Shown here: piece by piece, positions 44,247-52,586 of the stretch
Position numbering within the stretch: the first letter of the stretch is position 1
Layout of the letters: each line of letters begins with the position of its first letter
DNA from: Halogranum rubrum
GTDB taxonomy: Archaea; Halobacteriota; Halobacteria; Halobacteriales; Haloferacaceae
DNA: 64,000 nucleotides
Assembly (NCBI RefSeq): GCF_900114455.1
Contig: NZ_FOTC01000001.1
Location: forward strand, 124,001 to 188,000
Reading direction: 5' to 3'
Program-made: the position numbers and the translations under genes
Notes under the pieces: model-generated
What the model was told of the DNA's origin: nothing
What the model saw: only the letters and a program-made list of their open reading frames with translations
Database searches by the model: none

Positions 44247-44255
44247 TATATATAT
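44247..44255 (-). promoter_or_regulatory. TATA box of tRNA-Thr
   Basis: TATATATAT lies about 57-65 bp upstream of the mature tRNA 5' end on the minus strand, giving a short leader if transcription starts about 25 bp downstream of the box. Confidence 0.6.
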
Positions 44256-44348
44256 GTGGTGAAATGCGCCGCGGATGGCGTGAGGTGGCGTACCACAACC
44301 CGGCCGCTGGAGGCGACTTTCGTGCACTGTCGACTACCGCGAGAAGTG

Positions 44349-45008
44349 TTACTGGTCTGTCGCCGACGACGGCACTCGGTCGTCACCGGAGAGCGTGGCA
44401 ATCTGTTCGGCCGTCGTCTCGGGGAGCGCAACTGCTGCTGGCGGGAGGTCACCCTCGTACTCGCGGGCGAGACTCGCGACGTACTCCAGCAGGGCAGTCG
44501 GTGCGTCGGTGCCGACGGCAGTCGTCCCGGCGACGACGGCGAGTTCGAACACGTCGGCTTCGAGATTCCGGTCGAGCGTCTCGCTGTCTCCACCGCCCGT
44601 CTCCCGCCGCGTCTGGTCGCGACCGAACGCCCGAACCGTCTCGACGGCGCGGGCCGCCGCTTCGGTTCGAGCGAGGAGGTAGAAGCCGCGAGAGACGAGT
44701 ACGTCGGCGGCGAGGATGTCGAGGTCGGCGTCGATATCGTTGCCAGCGTCGTCGACCCACGGTTCGTCGTGTGCCAGCGTTCGCGTCAATCGCAAGCCTT
44801 CGTAGATGAGCTGCACTCCGGCGGCCCGCTCGGCGATTCCGTCGAGGTCGACCCCCGACTCCAGTGCTCGCGCGCTCGTGAACGTGAGGACACCGGGAGA
44901 CATGGAGGCGTCGACGAGTCGGTCGTCGAGTGTCTCGTGTAACTGTGGGGGTTCGATGTCGGCGAGTGCCTCACGCGCGGCATCGCGGGCCCGCACGGCG
45001 TCTTCCAT
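44349..45008 (-). CDS. All-helical haloarchaeal protein (DUF7114-like), possibly isoprenoid-synthase fold
   Basis: 219 residues, acidic and almost entirely predicted helical. The segment QLIYEGLRLTRTLAHD...DLDILAADVLVSRGFYLLART resembles the helix carrying ILAGDYLLA in trans-prenyltransferases and in the small subunits of heptaprenyl diphosphate synthases. The DDxxD catalytic motifs are absent, so if the fold is right it would be a non-catalytic partner or regulator. It is divergent from the enoyl-CoA hydratase gene (60-bp gap). Confidence 0.65.
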   Translation of the reverse strand: MEDAVRARDAAREALADIEPPQLHETLDDRLVDASMSPGVLTFTSARALESGVDLDGIAERAAGVQLIYEGLRLTRTLAHDEPWVDDAGNDIDADLDILAADVLVSRGFYLLARTEAAARAVETVRAFGRDQTRRETGGGDSETLDRNLEADVFELAVVAGTTAVGTDAPTALLEYVASLAREYEGDLPPAAVALPETTAEQIATLSGDDRVPSSATDQ

Positions 45009-45068
45009 TAATCCGCTCTAGCGACGGCAAGGGCAAAGACCTTTGGAAAGTGGGCGACAGGTCGCTCC

Positions 45069-45761
45069 ATGATTCGCACCACGGACGCGGGGTTACTCCG
45101 GGTCGTCACCATCGACCGCCCGGCCCGCCGCAACGCGCTCCGACCCGCCGACCTCGACGCGCTCGAAGCCGCCGTCACCGACGCCGACGCATCCGTCGTC
45201 TATCTTCACGGCGCGGGCGACGCCTTCTGTGCGGGTGCTGACCTCGACGTCGTCGCCAGACTCGACGACCCTGCGGCGTTCGCTCGGCACGGCCAACGCG
45301 TCGCCGAAGCCATCGAGGCGTCTTCGAGCGTCGTCGTCGCCGGAGTCGACGGGGCGGCCCGCGGCGGTGGCGTGGAACTCGCGCTCGCCTGTGACCTCCG
45401 TGTGGCGACGCCCGACGCGACGTTCGCGGAACCGGGCGTCAAGTTCGGGCTGTTCGGCGCGTGGGGCGGGACCGTCCGCCTCTCGCGAGTCCTCCGCGAC
45501 GGCGACGCGATGGACTTCGCACTCTCGGGTCGCGTCGTCGACGCCGAGGAAGCGAAACGAATCGGCCTCGTCTCTCGCGTCGTCACCGACCCGAAGACGG
45601 TCGCCGAGGACGTCGCCGCCAACAAACCGGACGCCCTCGCCGTCGTCAAAGCACGGATGCGCGACGACCGTCCCCGAGAAGAGCAAGAGGCCGCAGAGGC
45701 GGCGGCGTTCGACCGACTGGTGAGCGCCTACGCTTCCGACATCGCCGCCGACAGAGAGTAA
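45069..45761 (+). CDS. Enoyl-CoA hydratase/isomerase family protein
   Basis: 230 residues. The crotonase oxyanion hole is built from AFCAGADLDVV (near 52-62) and GAARGGGVELALACDLRVA (near 95-113), followed by FAEPGVKFGLFGAWGGTVRL. The glutamate that hydratases use is present near EPGVKFG, so hydratase activity is plausible, though isomerase or other crotonase chemistry is possible. At 230 residues it is slightly shorter than most family members. A short spacer (24 bp) separates it from the convergent nadE. Confidence 0.9.
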   Translation: MIRTTDAGLLRVVTIDRPARRNALRPADLDALEAAVTDADASVVYLHGAGDAFCAGADLDVVARLDDPAAFARHGQRVAEAIEASSSVVVAGVDGAARGGGVELALACDLRVATPDATFAEPGVKFGLFGAWGGTVRLSRVLRDGDAMDFALSGRVVDAEEAKRIGLVSRVVTDPKTVAEDVAANKPDALAVVKARMRDDRPREEQEAAEAAAFDRLVSAYASDIAADRE

Positions 45762-45785
45762 GGAGCGCGCTCCGACCGGCCTGTT

Positions 45786-46619
45786 CTACAGTCGCAGTGA
45801 GTCGGGTGCAGGCGGCATGTGTCGTTTGTGTTCGCTCGCTTCGACGAGTCCGACGACACGGGCGACCTGTTCTTCGGTCACGTCGAGGGTTCGCATCGTC
45901 GCCGACGTCGACAGCGGGCCGTCGACGTGCAGTGCGAGGATGGCGTCGAGCGTGTCGTACGTCAGGCCCATCTCCTCCTCGTCGGTCTGGCCCATCCACA
46001 TCTCGGCGGAGGGCGTCTTCATCACGAGGTCCTCGGGGACGCCGACGTGGCTGGCGAGTTGGCGCACCTGCTGTTTGTAGAGGTTGCCAATGGGGTTGCA
46101 GTCGACCGCTTGGTCGCCGTACTTCGTGAAGTAGCCCGTCATCGCTTCACTGCGGTTGCCGGTGCCGAGGACGATGCGGTTCTCGTGGTTGGCGACGAAG
46201 TAGTTCAGGATGCCACGCGCTCGAACGCGGACGTTGCCGGCGGCCATCTGGTCGTCTGCGCCCTCGGGGTAGGCCTCGAAGAACGAGTCGACGATGGGGT
46301 TGATTTCGACGACGTCGTACTCAATTCCGAGGTCCTGTGCGACGCGCTCGGCGTCGCTCATGTTGCCCTCGGTGTTGACCTCGCTGGGCATCACGAGTCC
46401 GTGGAGGCCGTCCTCGCCCAGCGCTTCGACGGCTAAGTAGGCGGTGAGCGTGCTGTCGATGCCGCCGGAGAGACCGAGGACAGCGCCGTCGGCACCGGCG
46501 TCCTCGACGGTGTCACGGATGAACGCCGTCAGATGGTCACGCGTCGCGTCGAGTTCGGCTTCGGAGAGTCGCAGGTCCAGGGGAGCCACGTCGGAAAGAA
46601 CGGAGGTGTCGTTGCTCAT
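45786..46619 (-). CDS. nadE: NAD+ synthase, ammonia/glutamine-dependent synthetase domain
   Basis: 277 residues from ATG 46619. PP-loop LGLSGGIDSTLT lies near residue 50, with GLVMPSEVNTEGNMSDAE and GTGNRSEAMTGYFTKYGD downstream. It makes NAD from deamido-NAD using ammonia and ATP. No glutaminase domain is attached, so free ammonia is the likely donor; a separate glutaminase partner cannot be excluded. An in-frame upstream methionine would add 12 residues but no conserved sequence. Confidence 0.95.
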   Translation of the reverse strand: MSNDTSVLSDVAPLDLRLSEAELDATRDHLTAFIRDTVEDAGADGAVLGLSGGIDSTLTAYLAVEALGEDGLHGLVMPSEVNTEGNMSDAERVAQDLGIEYDVVEINPIVDSFFEAYPEGADDQMAAGNVRVRARGILNYFVANHENRIVLGTGNRSEAMTGYFTKYGDQAVDCNPIGNLYKQQVRQLASHVGVPEDLVMKTPSAEMWMGQTDEEEMGLTYDTLDAILALHVDGPLSTSATMRTLDVTEEQVARVVGLVEASEHKRHMPPAPDSLRL

Positions 46620-46737
46620 CGCCCAGTCGTAGGGAGGGAGGGAACTAATAGCCACCCTTTGTGTCGGGTTCGGTGGACGTACGTGCAGTAGTGGGAAACG
46701 CCACGTTGAAGTGGGGTCGGATAGTAGACAGGTGTGC

Positions 46738-46808
46738 GCGCCGTTGGTCCAGTGGTAGGACAGAGCCTTCCCAAGGCTCTAGCCCGGGTTCAATTCCCGG
46801 ACGGCGCA
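46738..46808 (+). tRNA. tRNA-Gly (CCC anticodon)
   Basis: Acceptor GCGCCGT pairs with ACGGCGC, the anticodon loop is TTCCCAA inside GAGCC/GGCTC, and the T arm is CCGGGTTCAATTCCCGG. The discriminator is A and no CCA is encoded. The final 22 bp are repeated three more times downstream. Confidence 0.96.
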
Positions 46809-47116
46809 TGACTGTCTCGAACGCCAGTGAGAGACGTCATCGGAACTGCGGGAATTGAAGCAGAGAGCGAACATCGTGAGCGACCGTGGTTCAATTCCCG
46901 GACGGCGCATTTTTCGAGCGAAGCGAGGAAAATCACCGGAGGAAAGTTGAATCCTGTGAGTCGCAGCCCGCAAGCGTAGCGAGCAGGAACGTCTCACTCC
47001 GGTTCGATTCCCGGACGGCGCACTCCTCGGTCGTGCGCCGCCGACGTTCACCTCGCTACTCTCGGTGAACTCCCGGACGGCGCATGACTGTCTCGAACGC
47101 CAGTGAGAAGCGTCAT
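46787..47116 (+). repeat. Tandem copies of the tRNA-Gly 3' end (putative att scars)
   Basis: The 22-bp 3' end of tRNA-Gly (46787-46808, within the gene) recurs at 46888-46909 (identical), 47001-47022 (one change in the loop) and 47064-47084 (changed 5' half, identical last 14 bp). In addition the 32 bp after the gene (tgactgtctcgaacgccagtgag...) reappear right after the last copy, at 47085-47116, so 46796-46840 and 47072-47116 are nearly identical 45-bp direct repeats. The pattern suits repeated integration and loss of elements at the tRNA. No integrase gene remains. Confidence 0.8.
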
Positions 47117-47217
47117 TCGAGGATGACAGGACGCTCGTTCTCTGTTCGAAGAGTACTCAATGCGGCGAGGGGTGAGCGAACTTATATCGCCCTATACTCC
47201 GATATACACTCAGGACA
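46809..47217. other. Gene-free region with att-like repeats
   Basis: These 409 bp contain the att-like copies described separately, a short hairpin ttttcgagcgaagcgaggaaaa (46910-46933 region), and from 47117 a promoter region for the zinc-finger gene. No protein frame with recognisable features was found. Confidence 0.6.
47181..47187 (+). promoter_or_regulatory. TATA-like box of the small zinc-finger gene
   Basis: CTTATAT is centred about 34 bp before ATG 47218, so transcription would start within a few bases of the start codon. Confidence 0.5.
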
Positions 47218-47400
47218 ATGCTCAGTGGTGAACTCCTGAGGGAGAGTGAGGGTGAACCGACCGACGAACTATCGACCTGCCCGCTGTGTGGTCTGTCGCA
47301 CGGGGCGCGTACGGACCTCCGTGTCCACCTCATGACGACCCACAGCAAGAGCGAGCTCACTATCGAACTGCTCCAGGCGTACGAAGAGTCCCGCGCCTAA
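47218..47400 (+). CDS. Small C2H2-type zinc-finger protein
   Basis: 60 residues. CPLCG at about 21-25 and H...H (RVHLMTTH) at about 36-41 form a C2H2 finger. Haloarchaea encode many such one-finger proteins with regulatory roles. It lies directly downstream of the tRNA-Gly att-like region, so it could be either native or a leftover of an integrated element; codon use looks native. Confidence 0.85.
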   Translation: MLSGELLRESEGEPTDELSTCPLCGLSHGARTDLRVHLMTTHSKSELTIELLQAYEESRA

Positions 47401-47456
47401 TCTCCGCTTTCTCTATCCGGGACTACCTTTTTGCGAATTCGTCTGCTTTCGGTCGT

Positions 47457-47837
47457 ATGAACGTCACCGTCGAGACGGACGACCGCCTCTGTGTCGTCGA
47501 CGTCACCGACCGCGTCGCCGACGTTGTTCCGGCCGATGCGGACGGCCTCTGTACCGTCTTCGTTCGACACACCACCGCCGGTATCTGTCTTCAAGAGAAC
47601 GAGCGCCGACTCGTCGGCGACATCGAACGGTTCCTCTCGGAAACGGTTGCCGACGAGGGGTGGGACCACGACGAACTCGACGGCAACGCCGACGCACACC
47701 TCCGAGCGATGCTCGTCGGCAACAGCGTCACCGTCCCCGTCTCCGACGGCGAACTCGACTGCGGAACGTGGCAGTCGCTGCTCTTCGTCGAGTGCGACGG
47801 CCCGCGAACACGACAGGTGTCGGTCCGTGTGGTCTGA
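47457..47837 (+). CDS. Secondary thiamine-phosphate synthase family (YjbQ/UPF0047)
   Basis: 126 residues from ATG 47457. VFVRHTTAGICLQENER, GWDHDELDGNADAHLRAMLVGNS and WQSLLFVECDGPR match the YjbQ family, small trimeric proteins with a conserved His/Asp/Glu metal site; some members show thiamine-phosphate synthase activity in vitro. The true cellular role is not settled. The frame is open upstream but the family starts here. Confidence 0.9.
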   Translation: MNVTVETDDRLCVVDVTDRVADVVPADADGLCTVFVRHTTAGICLQENERRLVGDIERFLSETVADEGWDHDELDGNADAHLRAMLVGNSVTVPVSDGELDCGTWQSLLFVECDGPRTRQVSVRVV

Positions 47838-47918
47838 CCCGACAGACGGTCGTCTGTCGTCGTTTCGACCTCACGAACCCACGAACTCACAGACTCCCGA
47901 ATACGCGAACTCGCGACC

Positions 47919-48527
47919 TCACTGCACCGTGTATCCGTCTTCGTCGAGCGCCTGACGGACGGTCTCGTCGAGTTGTCGCTGGAGTTCGGAGTCGAGACGC
48001 TCGATACTCGCGTCCTGGTCCAGTAGTTCGATACGGGTGGTTTCGCCGGGTTCGACGAATCGGTAGCGTCGGCCGTACTTCTCGCCGTTGTTCCCGAAGA
48101 CGACGACGTTGACCGACGGCTCTCGGGTGGGTTTGTCTGCGTCGGTCGCCGCCTCGTAGCTCTCCCAACTGCCCACCGGATGAACGGTGAGCGTCGCGAA
48201 CTCCGAGAGGTTAGTCGCGTACTGACGAGTGACGAGTCTCTGTTCGAGGTCGCGGCGGTCCCACTCGGTCCGTTCGCCGTTCTTCTGGTTCACACCGACG
48301 ACTGTCTCGGGTGTAATCTCGACGACTTCCCACTCCGTGATGTGGGCAGATTCGACGTCGCGGTCGGCGTCTTTGATGTGGTCGCCGACTCGGACGCCGA
48401 AGTAGACCGGTCGCCCTGGTCGCCACTCGACGTATATCTCGTCGGGGATAGTGCGTACTCGCGTCTCTCGACCCTGAATCGTTCGATACTCGACGTTAGT
48501 GCGCCGGTCTTCGGGCGTTGCGGACAT
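47919..48527 (-). CDS. Uncharacterised haloarchaeal protein
   Basis: 202 residues from ATG 48527 (MSATPEDRRTNVEYRTI). Mixed alpha/beta character with an acidic, Gln-rich C-terminal helix (QRQLDETVRQALDEDGY). A segment WRPGRPVYFGVRVGDHIKDA suggests a small beta-barrel. No family was recognised. It is close to (38 bp) and in the same direction as the Nmad3-like gene, so the two may be one operon. Confidence 0.6.
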   Translation of the reverse strand: MSATPEDRRTNVEYRTIQGRETRVRTIPDEIYVEWRPGRPVYFGVRVGDHIKDADRDVESAHITEWEVVEITPETVVGVNQKNGERTEWDRRDLEQRLVTRQYATNLSEFATLTVHPVGSWESYEAATDADKPTREPSVNVVVFGNNGEKYGRRYRFVEPGETTRIELLDQDASIERLDSELQRQLDETVRQALDEDGYTVQ

Positions 48528-48565
48528 CGGTCGATAATGGTTCTCTGAGAGAATAACCCCCTCTG

Positions 48566-49294
48566 TCAGCAAACCGAAGAGGTCGGCCACCCGTCGACGA
48601 TGTCGCGGAGTTCTCGTGTCGCGTCGGCGTCGTACCACAGTCGGCGTCGCCACCACGGCCCCTTCCCCGAGTCGTTCGACAACTCCGTGACGAGTCGATT
48701 CGCCGTCGCGCCCGCTTCCGAACTCGACAGCGGGACGGCGTACTCGAAGAGTCGCGAGGTGTCCTCGCCTTCGACCAACACCTTCGCGTCGACGGGGTCG
48801 CGTTTGACGTGGGCGTTGTTCGAGAAGGCCGCTCGGTCGTCGGCCGAGAGTGCCGCATAGTCGTCACCGGTCACGGCACGTGCGACGCGGAACTCTCCGA
48901 CGAGATACGCTCCCCAGTCGGGCGCAATCCAGTCGGCGGCGGTGTCGGCGTTGCCGTGAAACGTCAGTGTCGCGTAGAACAGCAGCGAGTCACCCGGTTC
49001 GAGTTTCGACAACGGTCCGGCTTTGACGCCGTGGTCGTCGCCGTAACTGTAGTGCTCGCAGGTCGGATACTCGGTAAACTCCGGGTCGAGGTGGACTGGC
49101 GTGTCGCGTACGTCGTCGGGCACGTCGAATCCGAGTTCGAGGTCCCCGTAAGTGGGTACGGCTTCTCGAGTCGACTTCTCCTCCGGGATGGGGACGTACT
49201 CGAACCGGCCGTCCGGATACACCGGCCCACGAAATCCGGGCATGTTCGTGTTCGCACCGACGTTGATAGCGATGCTTCGAGGCTGGCGAGACAT
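48566..49294 (-). CDS. Nmad3-like putative nucleotide-modification domain protein
   Basis: 242 residues from ATG 49294. NTNMPGFRGPVYPDGRFEY-(VPIPE) near the N-terminus, HYSYGD and LEPGDSLLFYATL match what I know of the Nucleotide modification associated domain 3 family, predicted from genome context in phages and defence loci. No restriction, phage or base-modification genes are nearby. The assignment is from pattern memory and should be checked by profile search. Confidence 0.7.
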   Translation of the reverse strand: MSRQPRSIAINVGANTNMPGFRGPVYPDGRFEYVPIPEEKSTREAVPTYGDLELGFDVPDDVRDTPVHLDPEFTEYPTCEHYSYGDDHGVKAGPLSKLEPGDSLLFYATLTFHGNADTAADWIAPDWGAYLVGEFRVARAVTGDDYAALSADDRAAFSNNAHVKRDPVDAKVLVEGEDTSRLFEYAVPLSSSEAGATANRLVTELSNDSGKGPWWRRRLWYDADATRELRDIVDGWPTSSVC

Positions 49295-49362
49295 ACGAGC
49301 GGCTACGCCGAGTGGACTGAAAACGTCGTGCTTCTGCGTTTCTCGTTCTGTGGACTGTCGCG

Positions 49363-49674
49363 TCAGGCTAGTCGCCCGGTACAGTTCCAGCAGAACGTGA
49401 ACGCTCGGTCGGGTTCGTTCTCCTCGCCACAGTGGGGACACTGGCGGTCGCTCGTCGACATGGGTCCGGTGTTGACCCAGAGGCCGGCAGCGGCGTCCGT
49501 CCGAAGACGTTCGTGTCGTCGGCCGTCGTCGATAGCCTCACCGTCGCTGTTCGGTCGGGCGTGCGGTGCCGTCCGCTCGAACGGTTCCTCACGGGTCCAC
49601 AGGTACCGGTAGACGAGCACCTGGAAGACCACGAGAGCCACCGCATAGAGGAATATCCAGGCCAGCCAATCCAT
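49363..49674 (-). CDS. Membrane-anchored zinc-ribbon protein (DUF7577-like)
   Basis: 103 residues. One N-terminal helix (WLAWIFLYAVALVVFQVLV), a polar linker and a C-terminal ribbon CPHCGEENEPDRAFTFCWNC. Many haloarchaeal proteins of this layout exist with unknown function. It is 68 bp upstream of the Nmad3-like gene and in the same direction. Confidence 0.75.
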   Translation of the reverse strand: MDWLAWIFLYAVALVVFQVLVYRYLWTREEPFERTAPHARPNSDGEAIDDGRRHERLRTDAAAGLWVNTGPMSTSDRQCPHCGEENEPDRAFTFCWNCTGRLA

Positions 49675-49821
49675 ACCATGTTCTATGTTGTCAAGGAACT
49701 TCGTTGCTTCGATTGTTTCACTTATACGTGTCGGCCGATTTCGTCGTCACGAGAGACAACAGTTCGTTGCAGAACACCGTCGCTCACGTTCGTCTCTGCG
49801 AGGTAGTTGAGTCGCTGCGAG

Positions 49822-50742
49822 TTACGGCCGCTTGTGGGGATGGATGGGACCGTCGATGTCACGCTGGAACTCGTCGAAGACGTCGAGGTCCTCGGGGAGG
49901 TCGTACGGTATCTCTCGTTCGTCTTGGTGGCTCTCCAGTCGGCCGTCGCCGATGTCTTCGGCTTCGTCTTCGTAGCCGGGTTTGATCTTCACACTCTTGG
50001 CTGGCGCACCGACGACGATGTGATGGGCGGGAACGTCGCCTTGGACGTTCGAGCGCGCGCCGACGATGGCGTTCTCACCGACGTGCGTCCCGGCGCGAAT
50101 CATCGCGTCGTAGGTGATGCGGACGTCGTCCTCGATGACGGTGTGGAAGTTTCTGACCTCCGTCTGGTCGACGACGTCGTGGTCGTGGCTGTAGATGTGG
50201 GCGTCGTCGGAGATAGAGACACGACTTCCAATCGTCAGTTTCCCCCGGTCGTCGAGGTGGACGTCGTCGTGGATGATGGTGTTGTCGCCGACGGTGATGT
50301 TGTGCCCGTAGGAGAAGGAGACGCCCTTGAAGATGCGGAGGTTCTCGCCCGCCTCCTCGAAGAGGTGGTTGGCGAGCATCTGTCGGAACCGGAGCGCGAA
50401 CTCGACGTTGTCTGCCATCGGCGTCGCGTCGAACTGCCGCCAGAGCCACTGGAGATGTTTCGAGCGTCGATAGCGCTCTTCGTCTTTCTCGGCGTAGTAC
50501 TCCGACTCCAGCGTCGAGTTGCAGGGGTCGTACCCCTGCAGACGGACGCGTTCTGCCGGTGTGACCTCTTCGCCTTCCTGCCAGCGTTCGTAGGCGTCAC
50601 GGTCGCCGAACAGGTCGACGAGCGTGTCCTGTACTACCTCACAGGTGCTCTCGTCGGACGACAGTCGCTCGTCGACTTCTTCGAGAAACGCCTGGAGGCC
50701 GGACTCAGCCTCCACCGGCAGGGAGACGTGTCGCTTGGTCAT
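49822..50742 (-). CDS. Hexapeptide-repeat acyltransferase (left-handed beta-helix)
   Basis: 306 residues from ATG 50742 (MTKRHVSLPVEAES). The first ~120 residues are a helical extension. The rest has isoleucine-rich hexapeptide repeats (ITVGDNTIIHDDVHLD, LTIGSRVSISDDAHI) and HSHDHDVVDQ-like catalytic histidines of the maltose/galactoside O-acetyltransferase group. It probably acetylates a sugar or similar hydroxyl compound. The ATG is chosen because upstream frame lacks coding character. Confidence 0.87.
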   Translation of the reverse strand: MTKRHVSLPVEAESGLQAFLEEVDERLSSDESTCEVVQDTLVDLFGDRDAYERWQEGEEVTPAERVRLQGYDPCNSTLESEYYAEKDEERYRRSKHLQWLWRQFDATPMADNVEFALRFRQMLANHLFEEAGENLRIFKGVSFSYGHNITVGDNTIIHDDVHLDDRGKLTIGSRVSISDDAHIYSHDHDVVDQTEVRNFHTVIEDDVRITYDAMIRAGTHVGENAIVGARSNVQGDVPAHHIVVGAPAKSVKIKPGYEDEAEDIGDGRLESHQDEREIPYDLPEDLDVFDEFQRDIDGPIHPHKRP

Positions 50743-50863
50743 GCAACCTCGTTCGGCGGGAGCATTCAAATGGATTCGGGTGTGTGAAAACGACGTCAAT
50801 CCCCGTGCTGGCATGTGATTCTCCCACACAATTTCTGGCACGAATCGCTCCGTCACCCGACGA

Positions 50864-51031
50864 CTATCTCCCTCGCTGGACGATTCGATACAGGACGAAC
50901 ACGACCGTACCGAGCGCGAAGAGCGTCGCGAACGTCTCGACGACGCCGCCGACGAAGAGTCCGAGGCCGACGACTGCGACTAGTACCGTGAGGACGTCGA
51001 GTTGCGACTGGAGGGGGTCGTCGCGGGTCAT
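50864..51031 (-). CDS. Small two-helix membrane protein
   Basis: 55 residues, MTRDDPLQSQLDVLTVLVAVV..., with a hydrophobic hairpin of two helices and basic end YRIVQRGR. ATG 51031 to TAG 50864. It is separated from the acyltransferase by 121 bp and divergent from the aldo/keto reductase gene. Confidence 0.6.
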   Translation of the reverse strand: MTRDDPLQSQLDVLTVLVAVVGLGLFVGGVVETFATLFALGTVVFVLYRIVQRGR

Positions 51032-51113
51032 CGACAGAGAACACCCCGCCAGCGGGCAAGGGCTTTCCGGTCGAACCGGTTCCGATAAGTGCGCCGACTC
51101 CTATCACGCACGT

Positions 51114-52172
51114 ATGAACTATCGCACGCTCGGCGACTCCGGCGTCGAAGTGAGTGAAGTCGGCTTCGGTGCGTGGGTCGTCGGCACCGACTGGTGGGGC
51201 GACAGAAGCGACGAGGAGACCATCGAGATGGTCCAACTCGCGCTCGACCAGGGCATCACCTACTTCGATACGGGTGACGTCTACGGCCACGGCGAGTCGG
51301 AGAAACTGCTCGCGCGCGCACTTGACGAGTACCGCGACGAGATTACGCTCGGGACGAAAGTCGGCTACGACTTCTACAACCACCCGCAAGCCGGGCACGG
51401 CGAACTGCCGAAGAACTTGGAACCCGACTGGATTCGGACCTGCGTCGAGCGCAGTCTCGACCGCCTCGACACCGACCACGTCGAGTATCTCCAACTCCAC
51501 AACGCGAACGTCGACGAAGTCACGCCCGACGTGATGGAGACGCTCGAAGAACTGAAAGAAGAGGGTCTCGTCGACGCTCTCGGCTGGGCAATGGGCCCCT
51601 CCATCGGCTGGCTGGCCGAACACGAACGCGCCGTCGACCTCGACTTCGACGGCATCCAGACCGTCTTCAACGTCTTCGAGCAGACACCGGGCCGACACGC
51701 ACTGGACCACATCGAGGCGACCGGCGCAGACACCTCCGTCGTCGCCCGCGTCCCGCACTCTTCGGGCCTCCTGAACGAGCACGTCCGTCCGGACACCGAA
51801 CTCGAAGCGGGCGACCACCGCGGGTTCCGCCCCGACGCGTGGTACGAGACTGGCTGGGAGAAACTGGAGACGCTACGCTTCCTCGAACGCGACGGAGAAC
51901 GAACGATGGGGCAGGCCGCCATCCAGTGGCTCCTGAGCCACGACGCCGTCGCGTCCGTCACGCCGACGTTCTACACCGCCGAGGACATCCGTGAGTGGGC
52001 CGCCGCCTCCGAGACGCCGCCGCTGTCGGACGAGGAAGTCGAACGCGTCGAGGAACTCTACCAGACGAACTTCGGCATCGACCGCGACGACGGGATGGAC
52101 AGTCTCCGTTCCTCGATGGACGGCGACGACATCCGCGCCGCCAACATCGACAAACAGGTCGCTGACGACTGA
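51114..52172 (+). CDS. Aldo/keto reductase
   Basis: 352 residues from ATG 51114 (MNYRTLGDSGVEVSEVGFG). The catalytic tetrad is visible: D in FDTGDVYGHGESE, Y following it, K in LGTKVGYD and H in YLQLHNANVD. The family reduces aldehydes and ketones with NADPH in a TIM barrel. No substrate clue in the neighbours. A typical haloarchaeal paralogue. Confidence 0.93.
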   Translation: MNYRTLGDSGVEVSEVGFGAWVVGTDWWGDRSDEETIEMVQLALDQGITYFDTGDVYGHGESEKLLARALDEYRDEITLGTKVGYDFYNHPQAGHGELPKNLEPDWIRTCVERSLDRLDTDHVEYLQLHNANVDEVTPDVMETLEELKEEGLVDALGWAMGPSIGWLAEHERAVDLDFDGIQTVFNVFEQTPGRHALDHIEATGADTSVVARVPHSSGLLNEHVRPDTELEAGDHRGFRPDAWYETGWEKLETLRFLERDGERTMGQAAIQWLLSHDAVASVTPTFYTAEDIREWAAASETPPLSDEEVERVEELYQTNFGIDRDDGMDSLRSSMDGDDIRAANIDKQVADD

Positions 52173-52180
52173 GTCGAGCC

Positions 52181-52369
52181 ATGAAGCGCTCATTCCGACG
52201 ACTCGGCGGACTGTTCGCCGTCGTCACGCTCGTCGTCCACTCCGTGCTCGCCGCCGCCCTCGTCGCTCACGCCCGTCTCACCGGTCGTGACGACGGTCGG
52301 AAGTGGGCCGTCGCGACGCTCTTCGGGGGACTGCTCGGCGTCGTCGGCTACGTTCGCGCCGGCGACTGA
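52181..52369 (+). CDS. Small two-helix membrane protein
   Basis: 62 residues (MKRSFRRLGGLFAVVTLVVH...), with two hydrophobic helices separated by a polar loop GRDDGRKWAV. It starts 8 bp after the aldo/keto reductase stop and may be co-transcribed. Function unknown. Confidence 0.6.
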   Translation: MKRSFRRLGGLFAVVTLVVHSVLAAALVAHARLTGRDDGRKWAVATLFGGLLGVVGYVRAGD

Positions 52370-52378
52370 GCTAACCTG

Positions 52379-52525
52379 CTACTTCTCGTCTTTGTCCGGA
52401 ACACCGCGTTTCCCGCGCTCGTATCGGTCACGAGCAAGCGCAGGAAGGGTCTTGAGTACGTAGAGGAGGAATCCGAGTAACCCCAGTATGGCGAGGGCTT
52501 GATAGACCGTTTCGAGGGCGACCAT
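52379..52525 (-). CDS. Small single-helix membrane protein
   Basis: 48 residues (MVALETVYQALAILGLLGF...), one strong hydrophobic helix and a basic/acidic tail RDRYERGKRGVPDKDEK. ATG 52525 to TAG 52379. Convergent with the previous small gene (9-bp gap). Function unknown. Confidence 0.55.
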   Translation of the reverse strand: MVALETVYQALAILGLLGFLLYVLKTLPALARDRYERGKRGVPDKDEK

Positions 52526-52586
52526 GGCGCTGGCTACGCGCGAGGTGTGCTTAACAGTTCAGCAAAAAAGCAACTCCGTGCCGGCT

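Noticed and set aside
46888-47084. Further tRNA-Gly-like genes after the first
   Set aside because: Only the T-arm half and acceptor 3' side are present; anticodon and D arms are missing, so these are att-like remnants.
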